This document shows positions 8,910 to 18,247 of a DNA stretch of 64,000 nt, in pieces (position 1 is the first letter of the stretch; each line of letters begins with the position of its first letter). This DNA is from Sulfitobacter guttiformis (GTDB lineage Bacteria; Pseudomonadota; Alphaproteobacteria; Rhodobacterales; Rhodobacteraceae). The DNA is taken from the NCBI RefSeq assembly GCF_003610455.1, contig NZ_RAQK01000002.1, forward strand, positions 744,001-808,000, given 5' to 3'. The translations under genes were made by a program, and so were the position numbers. The notes under the pieces are model-generated. The model was given only the letters and a program-made list of their open reading frames with translations. It was not told the origin of the DNA and did no database searches.

Positions 8910-9871
8910 TGTCCCTAATTTCTGTTAAGTCCCTCACCCGCGTTTTTGACGTCTCTCGCCCGTGGCTCAACCGCGTACTGGAGCGTCGCGGAAAGTCTCT
9001 GCTGACCGCTGTTTCCGAAGTCGACTTTGAGGTGGCAGCGCGCAGCACCTATGCGCTGGTAGGAGAAAGCGGTTCGGGCAAATCCACAATCGGGCGGATG
9101 CTGGTCGGCCTGCTCACGCCGACATCTGGAACTGTAGAGATCAACGGCGTAAACCTCGCATCCGAGAAGGACGCAGCCAAAGTCGACGCTATCCGCTCTG
9201 ATATCCAGATGATCTTTCAGGATCCGTTTGCCTCACTGAACCCGCGCTGGCGGGTGCGCGACATTATCGTGGAGCCGGTCGTTGCACGGGGCGGTGATGC
9301 GACTGGGCTGGCCGAAAAGCTGCTGGAGCAGGTCGGTCTGTCGGCACAGGACGCGGGAAAATTTCCGCATGAGTTTTCGGGTGGTCAGCGCCAGCGTATC
9401 TGCATCGCGCGCGCGCTGTCTTCGGAACCAAAGCTGATTGTCTGCGACGAGCCTACGTCCGCACTCGATGTCTCCGTGCAGGCGCAGGTTCTCAATTTGA
9501 TGAGCGATCTTAAGGATAACTTCGGTCTGACCTATGTGCTGATCAGCCATGATCTTACTGTGGTTCAGCACATGGCTGACCGGATCGGCGTACTGTACCT
9601 AGGGCGTTTGGTCGAGGAGGCGAGCCCCGAGGATCTGTTTGCCAACACCAAACACCCCTACACAAAAATGCTGCTGGAAGCCGCACCACGGATGGATGGT
9701 TTCGGGCGTGAGGCGGTCCTGCCGGAAGGCGAGATCCCCGATCCGATCAATCCGCCTAGCGGCTGTGCGTTCCATCCGCGGTGCCCCGTTGCCGCAGACA
9801 TCTGCAAGCGCGAGCGCCCTGTAATGCGCACGCTAAACGACACAAGAGTTGCCTGCCATCTGGCGGAATAA
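8909..9871 (+). CDS. ABC transporter ATP-binding protein, DppF/OppF type
   Basis: A 320-residue second ATPase of the same importer. Walker A is GESGSGKST, the signature FSGGQRQRICIARAL and Walker B LIVCDEPTSALD. The C-terminal domain carries SGCAFHPRCPVAADICKRE, the DppF-type Cys motif. It is the last gene of the operon; a strong terminator follows about 85 bases later. Confidence 0.93.
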   Translation: MSLISVKSLTRVFDVSRPWLNRVLERRGKSLLTAVSEVDFEVAARSTYALVGESGSGKSTIGRMLVGLLTPTSGTVEINGVNLASEKDAAKVDAIRSDIQMIFQDPFASLNPRWRVRDIIVEPVVARGGDATGLAEKLLEQVGLSAQDAGKFPHEFSGGQRQRICIARALSSEPKLIVCDEPTSALDVSVQAQVLNLMSDLKDNFGLTYVLISHDLTVVQHMADRIGVLYLGRLVEEASPEDLFANTKHPYTKMLLEAAPRMDGFGREAVLPEGEIPDPINPPSGCAFHPRCPVAADICKRERPVMRTLNDTRVACHLAE

Positions 9872-9954
9872 GCCTCCCCCCCCTCCGACGCACCGAATAT
9901 TGTTTTCGCAGCACCGTTAAAAGCAGACAAAAGGGCCTGAACCGATGGTCTCAA

Positions 9955-9996
9955 TAAAAAAGGGTGCACCCGTTAGCCGGATGCACCCTTTTTTTC
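9955..9996. terminator. Bidirectional intrinsic terminator between the ABC operon and the RTX gene
   Basis: AAAAAAGGGTGCA pairs with TGCACCCTTTTTTT around a 13-base loop, with an A-run on the left and a T-run on the right. Both strands therefore end in a T-tract, which suits its place between two convergent transcription units. Confidence 0.85.
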
Positions 9997-10015
9997 TTAT
10001 CGAAGGTTAATAGAT

Positions 10016-12169
10016 CTAATCGAGCAAACTATCATTCACGATGAACAAGACATCATCGGCCAATGCATTTACATTCGTAAAGTTATTGAGCGTTAGCGAC
10101 GTCTCGTCGCTAAAGGTCAAAACGAGATTGCCTTCAATTACCGCACTGACGGCGGCAAGATCATCAAAATTCGAGACCAGATCACTGTGGAAATGCAACG
10201 TATCAAGGTTGTTGCCAAAGTCGCGGATCACGTCGTGGCCGGCTTCCTGTGCAAAGACAAATACATCCGCACCCGAACCACCCCGCAGTAAATCATCGCC
10301 AACGCCACCAGCGAGATAATCATTGCCCGAATTGCCGTTAAGCTCGTCATCGCCGTCACCGCCGCGCAGTGTATCAAAACCGCTGTTACCGCTGAGGGTA
10401 TCGTTCCCATCGCCCCCGAACAGCATATCAAAGGCCTGTCCGCCATTAATGACATCATCGCCGGCACCGCCGTAAATGTCGTCACCGCTTGCGTTGCCGT
10501 TAAGCGTGTCGTTGCCCTCGTCACCGAAAAGGGTATCGGCCCCGCCGAGACCGTCGAGAACATCGTTGTCCAAGCCACCATAAAGCAGGTCCGCGCCCTG
10601 GCCGCCGTTCAGCTCGTCATCGCCCTGCCCGCCATACAAGGTATCGTTACCTGCGTTCCCGGAAATAACGTCATCGCCGTCATCGCCATAAATCACGTCA
10701 AATCCCTGAAGACCGGTGATTGTATCGTTGCCGGCACCCGCAATAACGGTATCGAATCCGATGCCCCCGTTGATCATGTCGGCGCCGCGCCCGGCAGTGA
10801 TCAGGTCACTGCCACCGCCCGCAGAAATAGTATCGGACCCATCTGTTCCGTCCAATGCATCGTTTGTTCCTGTGCCATTGACGATGGCACCGGGAACATC
10901 GGATTGCTCCTGCTCGAGATCGGATACCAGTTGAACATCCCCGCCGCGCAGATCACTTGCAAAAATGATCTCTTCTACTTCGAACAGGGTCGTTACAACC
11001 TCGCCTGTGGCATTGAACACGATGGTGTGGCTGCCATCATCCAGTGCGAATAACGAAAAGTAGTCATTGAACACTTCCAAAGTCAGTGCAGACGAGACCC
11101 CGCCCATCTCTGTAGCGGAAAAGTCAACTTCGACTCTGCTTACATCAAGCTGGTCCACGCCGCCGCCGCCAAAATACGTTAGCTGCGACCCGTCTTCTGA
11201 AGGTCTTACGATTTCGTCCGCGTCCGAGCCGATGAAAACAACTTCGGGCCGGTCAATGCTGATCAGATACTCCTCAAAACCGGCAAAACTAGTGGTGTAT
11301 TCAGGTGTGTCATTAGCAAAACCATAGCCGGTGATCGTCCCAGCGGTGGTGTCGATCACAACCCGCCTGCTGTCCTCATCCTCAATATTGAGTGTGTCTT
11401 CATCCAGACCGCCGGTCACGTCTGAATTATCATTCCGGTTAATGGAAATATAATCCCTACCTTCGTCACCCTGAAGGGTCAGGTTTGCCAAACCTTCGGC
11501 GGCATAGATTTCGTCATTTTCGTCGCCACCCGAAACAGTAAGTTCGGCCTCAAGGTCATACCCGTCTGAGAAGACGTTGATCGTGTCATCACCCAATCCA
11601 CCAAATACCGGCCTGTCGACGCTACCGGTTTCTATGTTGATTGTATCGTCCTCGTTGGAGAACTGGAAGCTGGCGGGGTCGGAGAAATCGATTTGCTGAC
11701 CCGGTGCAAAAGGCCCTGATGTGATGGCCGTCAGATTTTGAACACTATCAACGAAGGCGGAGTATGCCGCAGGGGAGCTGAATTCGGGAATGGCACTCCC
11801 GCCCAGATACAGGATGAACAGTGTATTTCCATTGCCGTTATCGACTACGGAGTTGAACATTAAAACTTGTGTGGAACGCTGCTGGCCATTCTCGGCCCAA
11901 ATCACATTGACGGCTGTCAAATAGGTTTCATCTGGATCAAGCGATACAACCAGATCGTTCATGGTTACCTGATAGGCATCGCTGTTAAGGTAGACTGTAC
12001 CCACATCATCGTTTGGGCCTCCGGACGTATCTGTGACCAGCGAAAAGCTGGGAGAACCATCGGGCGCCACAACACTTAGAACACCAGCCTCGAGCGTGCG
12101 TTCTTCGGTATTCTCAACGTCGTTAAAGCTGACTGTTTCAAAAAGAACTTCATAATTATGGGTCGTCAT
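10016..12169 (-). CDS. RTX-type calcium-binding repeat protein, probably secreted
   Basis: A 717-residue acidic protein. The N-terminal 430 residues match no family I can name but contain scattered short GDD-type repeats. Residues about 433-638 are a run of nonapeptide RTX repeats (GGxGxDxUx), for example [20 protein letters not shown]. The repeats fold as a calcium-loaded beta-roll. The tail after the repeats (about 79 residues, with [16 protein letters not shown]) resembles the C-terminal secretion region of type I substrates. No HlyB/HlyD/TolC genes are adjacent, so the exporter must be elsewhere. No protease or lipase motif was seen; adhesion or surface-layer roles are possible. Confidence 0.88.
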   Translation of the reverse strand: MTTHNYEVLFETVSFNDVENTEERTLEAGVLSVVAPDGSPSFSLVTDTSGGPNDDVGTVYLNSDAYQVTMNDLVVSLDPDETYLTAVNVIWAENGQQRSTQVLMFNSVVDNGNGNTLFILYLGGSAIPEFSSPAAYSAFVDSVQNLTAITSGPFAPGQQIDFSDPASFQFSNEDDTINIETGSVDRPVFGGLGDDTINVFSDGYDLEAELTVSGGDENDEIYAAEGLANLTLQGDEGRDYISINRNDNSDVTGGLDEDTLNIEDEDSRRVVIDTTAGTITGYGFANDTPEYTTSFAGFEEYLISIDRPEVVFIGSDADEIVRPSEDGSQLTYFGGGGVDQLDVSRVEVDFSATEMGGVSSALTLEVFNDYFSLFALDDGSHTIVFNATGEVVTTLFEVEEIIFASDLRGGDVQLVSDLEQEQSDVPGAIVNGTGTNDALDGTDGSDTISAGGGSDLITAGRGADMINGGIGFDTVIAGAGNDTITGLQGFDVIYGDDGDDVISGNAGNDTLYGGQGDDELNGGQGADLLYGGLDNDVLDGLGGADTLFGDEGNDTLNGNASGDDIYGGAGDDVINGGQAFDMLFGGDGNDTLSGNSGFDTLRGGDGDDELNGNSGNDYLAGGVGDDLLRGGSGADVFVFAQEAGHDVIRDFGNNLDTLHFHSDLVSNFDDLAAVSAVIEGNLVLTFSDETSLTLNNFTNVNALADDVLFIVNDSLLD
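10256..10873 (-). repeat. RTX nonapeptide repeat block inside the RTX gene
   Basis: About 205 codons of imperfect 27-base units encode GGxGxDxLx repeats, often in 18-residue pairs such as [18 protein letters not shown]. The DNA repeats are degenerate and stay in frame, so this is a protein repeat array, not a CRISPR or satellite. Confidence 0.85.
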
Positions 12170-12409
12170 TCGTAATTCCTGCCAAATATGTTTCGAAAAA
12201 TTCTGGGCAAAGCACCTAAAAATACGTACTAAATCAGAGCATTAATAATCTAGTTGTTCTCGAAGTTTAGCAAGATAACCAAATTTGTAGCAAGGTTATT
12301 ATTATTGGCAGACGCCGCGGGCCAACCCTCTCTGATCGCGGCGTCAGGTAAGCGCGCGAGGAGTGCCAACGGGCAAAGGCAGCCGGATCAAAGACGGAGA
12401 AAAAGTCAA

Positions 12410-12441
12410 AAGCGCCCGTAAGTTAAAACCTGCGGGCGCTT
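12410..12441 (-). terminator. Terminator of the Tad-like operon
   Basis: AAGCGCCCG and CGGGCGCTT (minus-strand sense) form a 9-bp stem at 12410-12441 just past the stop of the last Tad gene. On the minus strand it is followed by a T-rich TTTGACTTTTTC. The remaining spacer up to the RTX start at 12169 is AT-rich and shows no gene; it should hold the RTX promoter. Confidence 0.7.
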
Positions 12442-12457
12442 CTGCATTTGACCAAAT

Positions 12458-13033
12458 TCAGGAATTCAGCTCATCCTGACCGTCATCGAATTCGATCTGT
12501 GGCGCATAGCGCGGACGGGTAAAAATGAAGTTTGTGACATCCTTTTCCCCCAAACCGATGCGGAAAGCAGGCGCATATCGGGACCAGGTCTCGACCACGA
12601 TCATTTCCTCGCCGTCCACCATCTGCGGCAGCATTTCGATCCAGTCGGCAACCGAGGCGTTATCGCGGCTGGCCAGACCGCCGCGGCTCTCGGACCATTC
12701 GAGCACCATTTGGTTTTCTTCACCGTCAAAACGCACCACCGTAACGCGGACACTGCTTTGCTGGCGCGAGCGGGTCATCACCTCGAAAATCATTTGCGTG
12801 CCGTCGATATACGCATCATCAATCGCCATGGTTTCACGCGAGAGCATATCGCTGATCGTGTATGCCGCTTTCTGGTTCATCGCGTACTGGCGATAGGCGT
12901 CGAAGGTTGTGAACAGAGCCATGAAAGTCAAAAACATCAATGGCAGCATGATCATTGTTTCAATGGCGATAACCCCGTCTTCGCGGCGCACGAATTTTGA
13001 CAGCAAAAGCTTTTGGAAGATGGACTTAAGCAT
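12458..13033 (-). CDS. TadE-like pilus assembly protein
   Basis: A 191-residue protein with one N-terminal hydrophobic helix preceded by REDGVIAIETMIMLPLM, the class III pilin-like TadE signature (Gly and Glu followed by Pro). TadE/TadF pseudopilins are processed by a prepilin peptidase and help assemble Flp/Tad pili. The remaining 150 residues are periplasmic and unremarkable. It is the last gene of a three-gene overlapping cluster; the stop/start overlap with the upstream gene is one base. Confidence 0.8.
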   Translation of the reverse strand: MLKSIFQKLLLSKFVRREDGVIAIETMIMLPLMFLTFMALFTTFDAYRQYAMNQKAAYTISDMLSRETMAIDDAYIDGTQMIFEVMTRSRQQSSVRVTVVRFDGEENQMVLEWSESRGGLASRDNASVADWIEMLPQMVDGEEMIVVETWSRYAPAFRIGLGEKDVTNFIFTRPRYAPQIEFDDGQDELNS

Positions 13034-13572
13034 TAGCTCGGCTCCTGTACAAAAGCGCTGATCGTCGACATTGCGGCTTTGCCATCGCTGTTTTTGGCAT
13101 AGGCAAAGCCGAGCCCAGTTGTCGGAAAGATCGGGGAAAAGTTGTAGCAGGCACGCAGCATCATCAGGTTGTGGCGCTGTCCGGGGGTAAAGCCGCGGAC
13201 GGGGCGAGGATCAAGCGCGGTATCAATGCAATCTGCACGCTCGGGCAGGCCTGCAAAATTGCGCGGATCCACGACGATCATTTCCAGACGTAATTGAGAC
13301 GCACAATTCGTCAATCCGCCCGAGTTCTCGCAAATCATGTTTTTGATACTGTCGTGCGTGATATTTGCGCTGGTATTGATGCGGATTTCACGGGCTGTGC
13401 GGTCTACACTGCGGTCCAGCAGCATCTGGCGGATCGAATACATGCCCAGCTCCAGCGCCATAAAGAAAACTCCGAAGACAAGCGGCACCATAATCATGAA
13501 TTCAAACACAATGGCCGAGCCGTCTTCTTTTTTGCCAAACTGACGCAGGGCTTTTTTCATTCGGGTGATCAT
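13033..13572 (-). CDS. TadE/TadF-like pilus assembly protein
   Basis: A 179-residue TadE-family protein: KKEDGSAIVFEFMIMVPLVF at residues 15-34 is the cleavage and membrane-helix region. It is a second pseudopilin, overlapping the upstream TadG gene by 4 bases and ending where the next begins. Function in Flp/Tad pilus biogenesis is inferred from family only, since no pilin (flp), CpaF ATPase or TadB/C genes are in the window. Confidence 0.8.
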   Translation of the reverse strand: MITRMKKALRQFGKKEDGSAIVFEFMIMVPLVFGVFFMALELGMYSIRQMLLDRSVDRTAREIRINTSANITHDSIKNMICENSGGLTNCASQLRLEMIVVDPRNFAGLPERADCIDTALDPRPVRGFTPGQRHNLMMLRACYNFSPIFPTTGLGFAYAKNSDGKAAMSTISAFVQEPS

Positions 13573-15098
13573 TGTGTGAGCCTTAGCTGATTGATCTGGC
13601 GTGCAATGTTTCGGAACGTGTTGCTGATATTATTATTGTCGGCGTTAAAGAAATGGGCCGGTGATGAGGCACAATTCCGCATCTGGGTCTGGGCGGCGGA
13701 ACTTGCACTGAATGCGATGGTAAACACGATGACTGGTCGCGGGGACTGCGCCTTTGCCAGCGCGCATTGGTCATAAAAGCTTTGAACATTTGTGGCAGCG
13801 TTCGTGATGGTCGTTTTGTCGGCAGCCCGCAGCGGGCTTACCAGATTTCGGGGTAAAAACGCGTTGATTGGACGGACCTGCTCGGTGATTGCACCATCAG
13901 TCATAAGGACGATGTATTTTGTCGTATCTTCGTCGTTGAAGGGCGCCGGACGATCCCTGAATGCTTCGGGTGCCACATTTGCGTCGATCATCGCATTCAT
14001 CGCATCGACCGAGTTGGGGTCCAACAGCGCAAGCGCCCATTTCATTGCATAGTGGGTGCCAGTACCGTCATGCATCCGCATGTTCTGGATGGTGCTTTGC
14101 AGGGCATCCCGGTCGTTGGACATATATTTGATCGCATTGTGATCCTGTGGACACCAGCCCCATTCCATCTCTTCGCCGCCATGAAGATCATCAGCATTGC
14201 GGGAGATTTCCCAGTTCATGAAATGCGCGGTCTGCCCGAACAACCCTGCAGGCGGCAGACCCATGCCGCCAAAGTCACGCGGCGCGATATCCAGACACGA
14301 AGAGACATTGGGATATACATATGAGGCGGCGGGATTGGAGCCTGTGCCGCCTACAAAGCCTGCCGGCAAAGTGCCGTTGCTCTGACCGGAAGGTATTCCT
14401 CCTGCGCTTTGATCAAGTGCGGTAACATTCAAACGGGTGCCGCGCAGATAATGAAACATTTCGCGGCCGGGATTGGTTTGGCCTGCATAGGGGATGAAGT
14501 TGACTGAGGTCCGCTGTGCGGCCTCGCCTCGTAATACTGTCCCCACGAACTCCTGCGCCGCAGGCCGCAATTTGTCGATTTTCTCGTCAAATCGCATCGA
14601 TCCTGAAATATCGAGCACAAGAGAAATTTCGATATTCGGCGCATCATCAATAGCAGCAGAGCGGGTCGGCACAGGCAAGGAACTGATGCCGATAAGCGGC
14701 ATGAAATTGGTCGGTGTTGCGTTCATCAGATCAACCGATACCGTCCGCGAGCTGAGGCCAGGCGAGACGGTCACATCCTGCGCACTAATTAGATGCCCCA
14801 GCCCTGCCTTGTCGAAGTAATCAAGAACCACAGCAGTCTTGTCGCGCGACTGATCAAGATCAGTCGCCGCAAGCACGGCACGGTCGGCTGTGTTCTGTAA
14901 CCGGACCCGTTCCATTTCGTTGCGCATCAGGTCCACACCGATCCCGCCCACAATCAACGAAAGCAGGATAACGGTAATCGCGAAAACGGTCATGGAGCCA
15001 TCCTCGCGCCGGACGAACCTCTGTGGGAACAATGTTTCCGACTGGTCAGTGCAACGCACGCCCGGATGGGTCGAAACCATGATTTTCATCCCTGTCAT
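13569..15098 (-). CDS. TadG-like protein with von Willebrand factor A domain
   Basis: A 509-residue protein with an N-terminal TadE/G helix (REDGSMTVFAITVILLSLIV at about residues 35-54) and a VWA domain opening at VLDISGSM, a complete DxSxS metal-ion (MIDAS) motif, with a later LMTDGAIT loop supplying the other metal ligand. TadG proteins are envelope-anchored accessory factors of Tad pili. Several ATG codons cluster at the 5' end (15098 and 15089); 15098 is the longest. This orphan TadG-TadE-TadE trio is common in alphaproteobacteria. Confidence 0.82.
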   Translation of the reverse strand: MTGMKIMVSTHPGVRCTDQSETLFPQRFVRREDGSMTVFAITVILLSLIVGGIGVDLMRNEMERVRLQNTADRAVLAATDLDQSRDKTAVVLDYFDKAGLGHLISAQDVTVSPGLSSRTVSVDLMNATPTNFMPLIGISSLPVPTRSAAIDDAPNIEISLVLDISGSMRFDEKIDKLRPAAQEFVGTVLRGEAAQRTSVNFIPYAGQTNPGREMFHYLRGTRLNVTALDQSAGGIPSGQSNGTLPAGFVGGTGSNPAASYVYPNVSSCLDIAPRDFGGMGLPPAGLFGQTAHFMNWEISRNADDLHGGEEMEWGWCPQDHNAIKYMSNDRDALQSTIQNMRMHDGTGTHYAMKWALALLDPNSVDAMNAMIDANVAPEAFRDRPAPFNDEDTTKYIVLMTDGAITEQVRPINAFLPRNLVSPLRAADKTTITNAATNVQSFYDQCALAKAQSPRPVIVFTIAFSASSAAQTQMRNCASSPAHFFNADNNNISNTFRNIARQINQLRLTQ

Positions 15099-15698
15099 CT
15101 TTCTGGCCTAAATGCGGCTACATCCAAATTTTACTAAATTCTTCATAATAATTGCTTCCAAATTAAGGCAAAAATAGGGCGCTGAATCCTAAAAATGACA
15201 TAAATTACAATTACTTATCTACAATGTTCGCGATTTGACAGGAGTGTTTCCAAGCCCTCAACAGTGTCTTCGGGATGAAACGGTGCTTCGGGAGAAAGCG
15301 CATTGAAAAGCGGTCTACACAGGAAAAAACCGCATTTTGAGGTGGTGCCGATTCTCTTCCAGCAATCAGCAAACCGAGCCCGTGCCACGAGCAAATGTGG
15401 AAGGTCGCCCATTCAGGCGGGCACGTCTAAGAGAAGGTATTTCAAAGTTGGCGCTACGGATGCACCCTAAGCTGAAGCGCAAAGGCCAAATGGATTAAAG
15501 GTTTTATCACACGGCAACCCCGACGCACCCTGCCCTTCTTATCCAGATTTGCGTTGACCCCGCCGACCACCATCCACGGCAGCACCCAAAGCAATTTGCG
15601 ATTGTCGATTGAGCTTGAAGGCCTGGCCGATGTGAATGCAAATACGGCACAAGCCCTGACCCAACTGTCTGCTCAGAACACGCCGAAGGAATAATGTC
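15099..15698. other. 600-base spacer; one unidentified open frame at its right end
   Basis: The left half is AT-rich and probably holds the TadG promoter. On the plus strand a frame open from about 15475 to the TAA at 15692-15694 ends in AQALTQLSAQNTPKE, only 4 bases before the next gene's ATG. It has no clear start codon with a ribosome site, and I recognise no family. It may be the 3' remnant of a lost gene once coupled to the AceE-like gene. Confidence 0.4.
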
Positions 15699-18074
15699 AT
15701 GTCCACGCATCTCAAGTCGATCGAACAACGTCTTTTGTGGCTGTCCCATTGGATGATCCACAATGCCAACCACATTCGGCCCAAGGTGGACGGAATCAAG
15801 GTTGGCGGGCATCAGGCGTCCTCGGCCTCAATGGTGTCAATCATGACGGCGCTTTATTTTCAGGCGCTGAGACCCGAGGACCGTGTTGCGGTTAAACCCC
15901 ACGCCTCGCCGATTTTTCATGCGATCCAATACCTGATGGGCAATCAGACGCGCGAAAAGATGGAGAACTTTCGTGGTTTTGGCGGCGTCCAGAGCTATCC
16001 GTCGCGGACCAAAGACATAGACGATGTGGATTTCTCGACGGGATCTGTTGGGCTTGGCGTCGCGGTGACCTCTTTTGCGTCCATCGTGCAGGATTATATT
16101 CAGGCCAAATCATGGGGCGCCGACCAAAAGATGGGCCGCATGATAGCGCTTGTTGGCGATGCGGAACTGGACGAGGGCAATATTTACGAAGCCTTGCAAG
16201 AAGGCTGGAAAAACGGGCTGCGCAATTGCTGGTGGATTATTGACTATAACCGCCAATCGCTGGACGGGGTTGTCAGGGAGGGTCTGTTCAAGCGTGTAGA
16301 GCAGATCTTCGACGCCTTCGGCTGGGATGTTGTGCGGGTGAAATATGGCCATTTGCAGCAGGCTGCGTTCGAAGAAGCTGGAGGGGAGAAGCTGCGCCAG
16401 TGGATCGACGACTGCCCGAACCAATTGTATTCGGCGCTGACCTTCATGGGTGGTGCTGTTTGGCGCAAACGCCTGATGGATGCGCTGGGGGATCAGGGCG
16501 ATGTCACCGCGTTGATTGAAAGGCGTAGCGATGCAGAGCTTGCCGCGTTGATGGAAAACCTTGGCGGCAACTGCGTGCAGACAATGGCCGACACGTTTGC
16601 CGCGATCGACCACGACCGTCCCGTCTGCTTTCTTGCCTATACAATTAAAGGCTGGGGCACGCCAATTGCGGGTCATAAGGACAACCACGGAGGGTTGATG
16701 AACAAGACCCAGATGGGAGAATGGCAAGATTATATGGGCGTGCCACAAGGCGCGGAGTGGGACAAGTTCGCGACAATCGCTGATCCCGCTGCATTTGAGG
16801 CCAAACTTGCCAAGACACCCTTCTTCGCAAAAGGTGCGCGCCGCTACGGCGATGATGTCATCGATGTGCCAATGATTGAACTGACTTCCGATCGCGAGAT
16901 CTCGACCCAGATGGCATTCGGGAAGATACTGGATAACCTGTCAAAAGGCGACAGCCCGTTGGCCGAGCGGATCGTGACCACATCGCCGGACGTAACCGGC
17001 ACGACCAATCTTAGCCCTTGGGTGAACCGCCGCAAACTGTTCGCGCGCGACCAGCAAGAGGACACGTTCAAAACCGAGAATATTCCGTCCACCGCGAAAT
17101 GGGAGTTTACACCCGAAGGTCAGCACATCGAGCTTGGTATTGCAGAAATGAACCTGTTCCTGCTTCTGGCCGCCGCTGGCCTGTCGCATTCGGTTTTCGG
17201 CAAGCGCCTTATCCCGATCGGCACCGTTTATGATCCGTTCGTGTCACGCGGTTTGGATGCATTGAATTATGCCTGCTATCAGGACGCGAGGTTCATGATC
17301 GTCGGCACCCCCTCGGGCGTGACATTATCCTATGAGGGCGGCGCGCATCAATCCATCGCGTCACCGCTCATCGGCATGTCGCAGGACGGGCTCGCCGCGT
17401 TTGAGCCCGCATTCGCTGACGAACTGGCTGTGATTATGGAGTGGTCATTTAAACACCTGCAAAAATCCGGCGAAAGCGATCCTGACGAGCGGACATGGTT
17501 GCGCGACGAGACCGGCGGCTCCGTCTATCTGCGTCTGACCACCAACCCCATCGAGCAACCCGGAAAACGTGTCGATGACGCCTTCCGCCAAGGTGCAATT
17601 GACGGCGCATACTGGCTTCGCGAGCCGGGGGCAAATTGTGAAGTCGTCATTGCATACCAGGGCGCAGTGGCACCCGAGGCGATCAAGGCGGCAGGTATGA
17701 TTGGCCAGGGCCGCCGTGACGTTGGTGTTCTTGCTGTCACATCCGCAGATCGTTTGAACGCCGGCTGGACCGCTGCACAAAGGGCGCGGGCAAATGGCAC
17801 GGAGGCCGCCAATTCGCATATCGAAACTCTGTTGCAGGGTCTGCCCCGCAATTGCGTCCTGATCACAGTCATCGACGGCCATCCCGCCACGCTGGCGTGG
17901 CTCGGCGGGGTATGGGGCCACCGGACGATCTCTCACGGAGTGGAGCATTTCGGGCAGACCGGCACCATCGCAGATCTGTATCGGCACTTCCGCATTGATG
18001 CCGAGGCGTTGGTACGGTCCGCAAGCGAGTTGTCCCAAGGCCGCAAAATCTCGCACATCAACGGCGCTGGATAG
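15699..18074 (+). CDS. AceE-like (homodimeric E1) thiamine-diphosphate enzyme / transketolase-like
   Basis: A 791-residue protein related to the homodimeric pyruvate dehydrogenase E1 (AceE) and transketolases. The N-terminal domain has GGHQASSASM, and the thiamine-diphosphate motif is GDAELDEGN near residue 153, ending in IIDYNRQSLDG about 30 residues later. The middle domain contains the pyrimidine-binding HIELGIAEMNLF segment. E. coli AceE is about 100 residues longer. No E2 or E3 gene lies nearby, so a classical pyruvate dehydrogenase complex is not encoded here; it may act with subunits elsewhere or on another 2-oxo acid. AAGGA precedes the ATG by 8 bases. Confidence 0.8.
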   Translation: MSTHLKSIEQRLLWLSHWMIHNANHIRPKVDGIKVGGHQASSASMVSIMTALYFQALRPEDRVAVKPHASPIFHAIQYLMGNQTREKMENFRGFGGVQSYPSRTKDIDDVDFSTGSVGLGVAVTSFASIVQDYIQAKSWGADQKMGRMIALVGDAELDEGNIYEALQEGWKNGLRNCWWIIDYNRQSLDGVVREGLFKRVEQIFDAFGWDVVRVKYGHLQQAAFEEAGGEKLRQWIDDCPNQLYSALTFMGGAVWRKRLMDALGDQGDVTALIERRSDAELAALMENLGGNCVQTMADTFAAIDHDRPVCFLAYTIKGWGTPIAGHKDNHGGLMNKTQMGEWQDYMGVPQGAEWDKFATIADPAAFEAKLAKTPFFAKGARRYGDDVIDVPMIELTSDREISTQMAFGKILDNLSKGDSPLAERIVTTSPDVTGTTNLSPWVNRRKLFARDQQEDTFKTENIPSTAKWEFTPEGQHIELGIAEMNLFLLLAAAGLSHSVFGKRLIPIGTVYDPFVSRGLDALNYACYQDARFMIVGTPSGVTLSYEGGAHQSIASPLIGMSQDGLAAFEPAFADELAVIMEWSFKHLQKSGESDPDERTWLRDETGGSVYLRLTTNPIEQPGKRVDDAFRQGAIDGAYWLREPGANCEVVIAYQGAVAPEAIKAAGMIGQGRRDVGVLAVTSADRLNAGWTAAQRARANGTEAANSHIETLLQGLPRNCVLITVIDGHPATLAWLGGVWGHRTISHGVEHFGQTGTIADLYRHFRIDAEALVRSASELSQGRKISHINGAG

Positions 18075-18247
18075 GCACGGCTGATGCAGCGATGACCTGC
18101 GCCACCGGATAGGTGTTGCAGTGCAAAGAGGTGTTGCATATTGGGCGGGAGTCAAAATATCGTATCCCCTAGCTGGGATATTGCCGTATTCTGTTCCCGA
18201 AACCAATTCCGACTTGGTGGTGCAGGGTCAACCTCGAGGAGACCAGA

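Noticed and set aside
10256..10873. Regular repeat array as a possible CRISPR
   Set aside because: The units are in-frame RTX codons with no unique spacers.
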